The translations under genes were made by a program, and so were the position numbers. Below the pieces are notes generated by a model. That model was not told where the DNA came from. It made no database searches and was given only the letters and a program-made list of their open reading frames with translations. A DNA stretch of 5,753 nt from Candidatus Poseidoniaceae archaeon (lineage in GTDB: Archaea > Thermoplasmatota > Poseidoniia > Poseidoniales > Poseidoniaceae): the NCBI GenBank assembly GCA_029250385.1, contig JAQXFJ010000141.1, forward strand, positions 1 through 5,753, in the 5' to 3' direction. Below are positions 5,622 to 5,753 of the stretch, piece after piece (position 1 is the stretch's first letter; each line of letters opens with the position of its first letter).

Positions 5622-5753
5622 GAAAAACGAATCGACATCAACCTCTGGGATAGTAACTCCATGGTCTTTGAAGCATTCTAGCATCCTTTTGCAACCTTCA
5701 ATCATTTCTTGTGAGGTCGTTTCACCCATTGACCCAACACGGAACATCTTACC
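5619..5753 (-). CDS. Class V PLP-dependent aminotransferase (alanine-glyoxylate/serine-pyruvate type), C-terminal end only
   Basis: Only the last 44 residues are inside the window and the frame is open to the right edge. They begin GKMFRVGSMGETTSQEM and continue as an amphipathic helix EGCKRMLECFKDHGV, ending VDVDSFF. The FRVGSMGE stretch matches the (F/W)RIGHMG-like end of class V aminotransferases of the alanine-glyoxylate/serine-pyruvate/archaeal aspartate aminotransferase group, where it contributes to the small C-terminal domain. The PLP lysine and substrate residues lie outside, so the substrate cannot be named. It is upstream of the NMN adenylyltransferase-like gene with 9 nt between its stop and that TTG start, pointing to one transcript. 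The assignment rests on a short segment. Confidence 0.65.
   Translation of the reverse strand, partial: GKMFRVGSMGETTSQEMIEGCKRMLECFKDHGVTIPEVDVDSFF

Noticed and set aside
1..5753. A new defence, CRISPR, mobile or biosynthetic system
   Set aside because: No repeat array, transposase, integrase, toxin-antitoxin pair or unusual gene cluster is visible; apart from one unassigned gene the content is housekeeping.

Overview
The window looks like a slice of a compact, AT-rich archaeal chromosome. The best taxonomic guess is a planktonic Poseidoniales (Marine Group II) or related Thermoplasmatota genome, but this is inference. The main support is a complete DRG-family GTPase with a C-terminal TGS domain, a family found in archaea and eukaryotes rather than bacteria. 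A short archaeal-type (NadM-like) NMN adenylyltransferase agrees with this. Most genes have a GGTGA/GAGG-like Shine-Dalgarno (SD) just before the start, at least one start is TTG, and grpE has no visible SD and may be leaderless.

Layout. (1) Bases 1-2552, plus strand: the distal end of a SUF iron-sulfur cluster operon, with the C-terminal part of sufD (cut by the left edge), sufS, sufE and sufT (MIP18/DUF59 type). Gaps are 14 nt, an ATGA overlap and 0 nt, so the genes are almost certainly co-transcribed. SufS takes sulfur from cysteine, SufE accepts and relays the persulfide, SufB/SufD with SufC (upstream, outside the window) form the scaffold, and SufT is an accessory maturation factor. (2) Bases 2549-3664, minus strand: the DRG-type GTPase, convergent with sufT. 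(3) Bases 3665-3782: a short divergent intergenic region with an AT-rich core that could hold both promoters. (4) Bases 3783-4460, plus strand: an uncharacterised 225-aa protein whose C-terminal end faintly recalls the TraB/PrgY family. (5) Bases 4501-5058, plus strand: grpE, the Hsp70 nucleotide-exchange factor, with no dnaK beside it. (6) Bases 5055-5753, minus strand: a two-gene unit made of the C-terminal end of a class V PLP aminotransferase (cut by the right edge) followed by a divergent NMN adenylyltransferase that starts with TTG.

Both convergent pairs (sufT/DRG and grpE/NMN adenylyltransferase) share the same 4-bp TTAA, which holds both stop codons. I see no mobile element, CRISPR array, tRNA, rRNA or convincing new multi-gene system. 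The points most worth following are the altered second nucleotide-binding motif of the NMN adenylyltransferase, the unassigned 225-aa protein, and a bacterial-style SufS-SufE-SufT module in an apparently archaeal genome.
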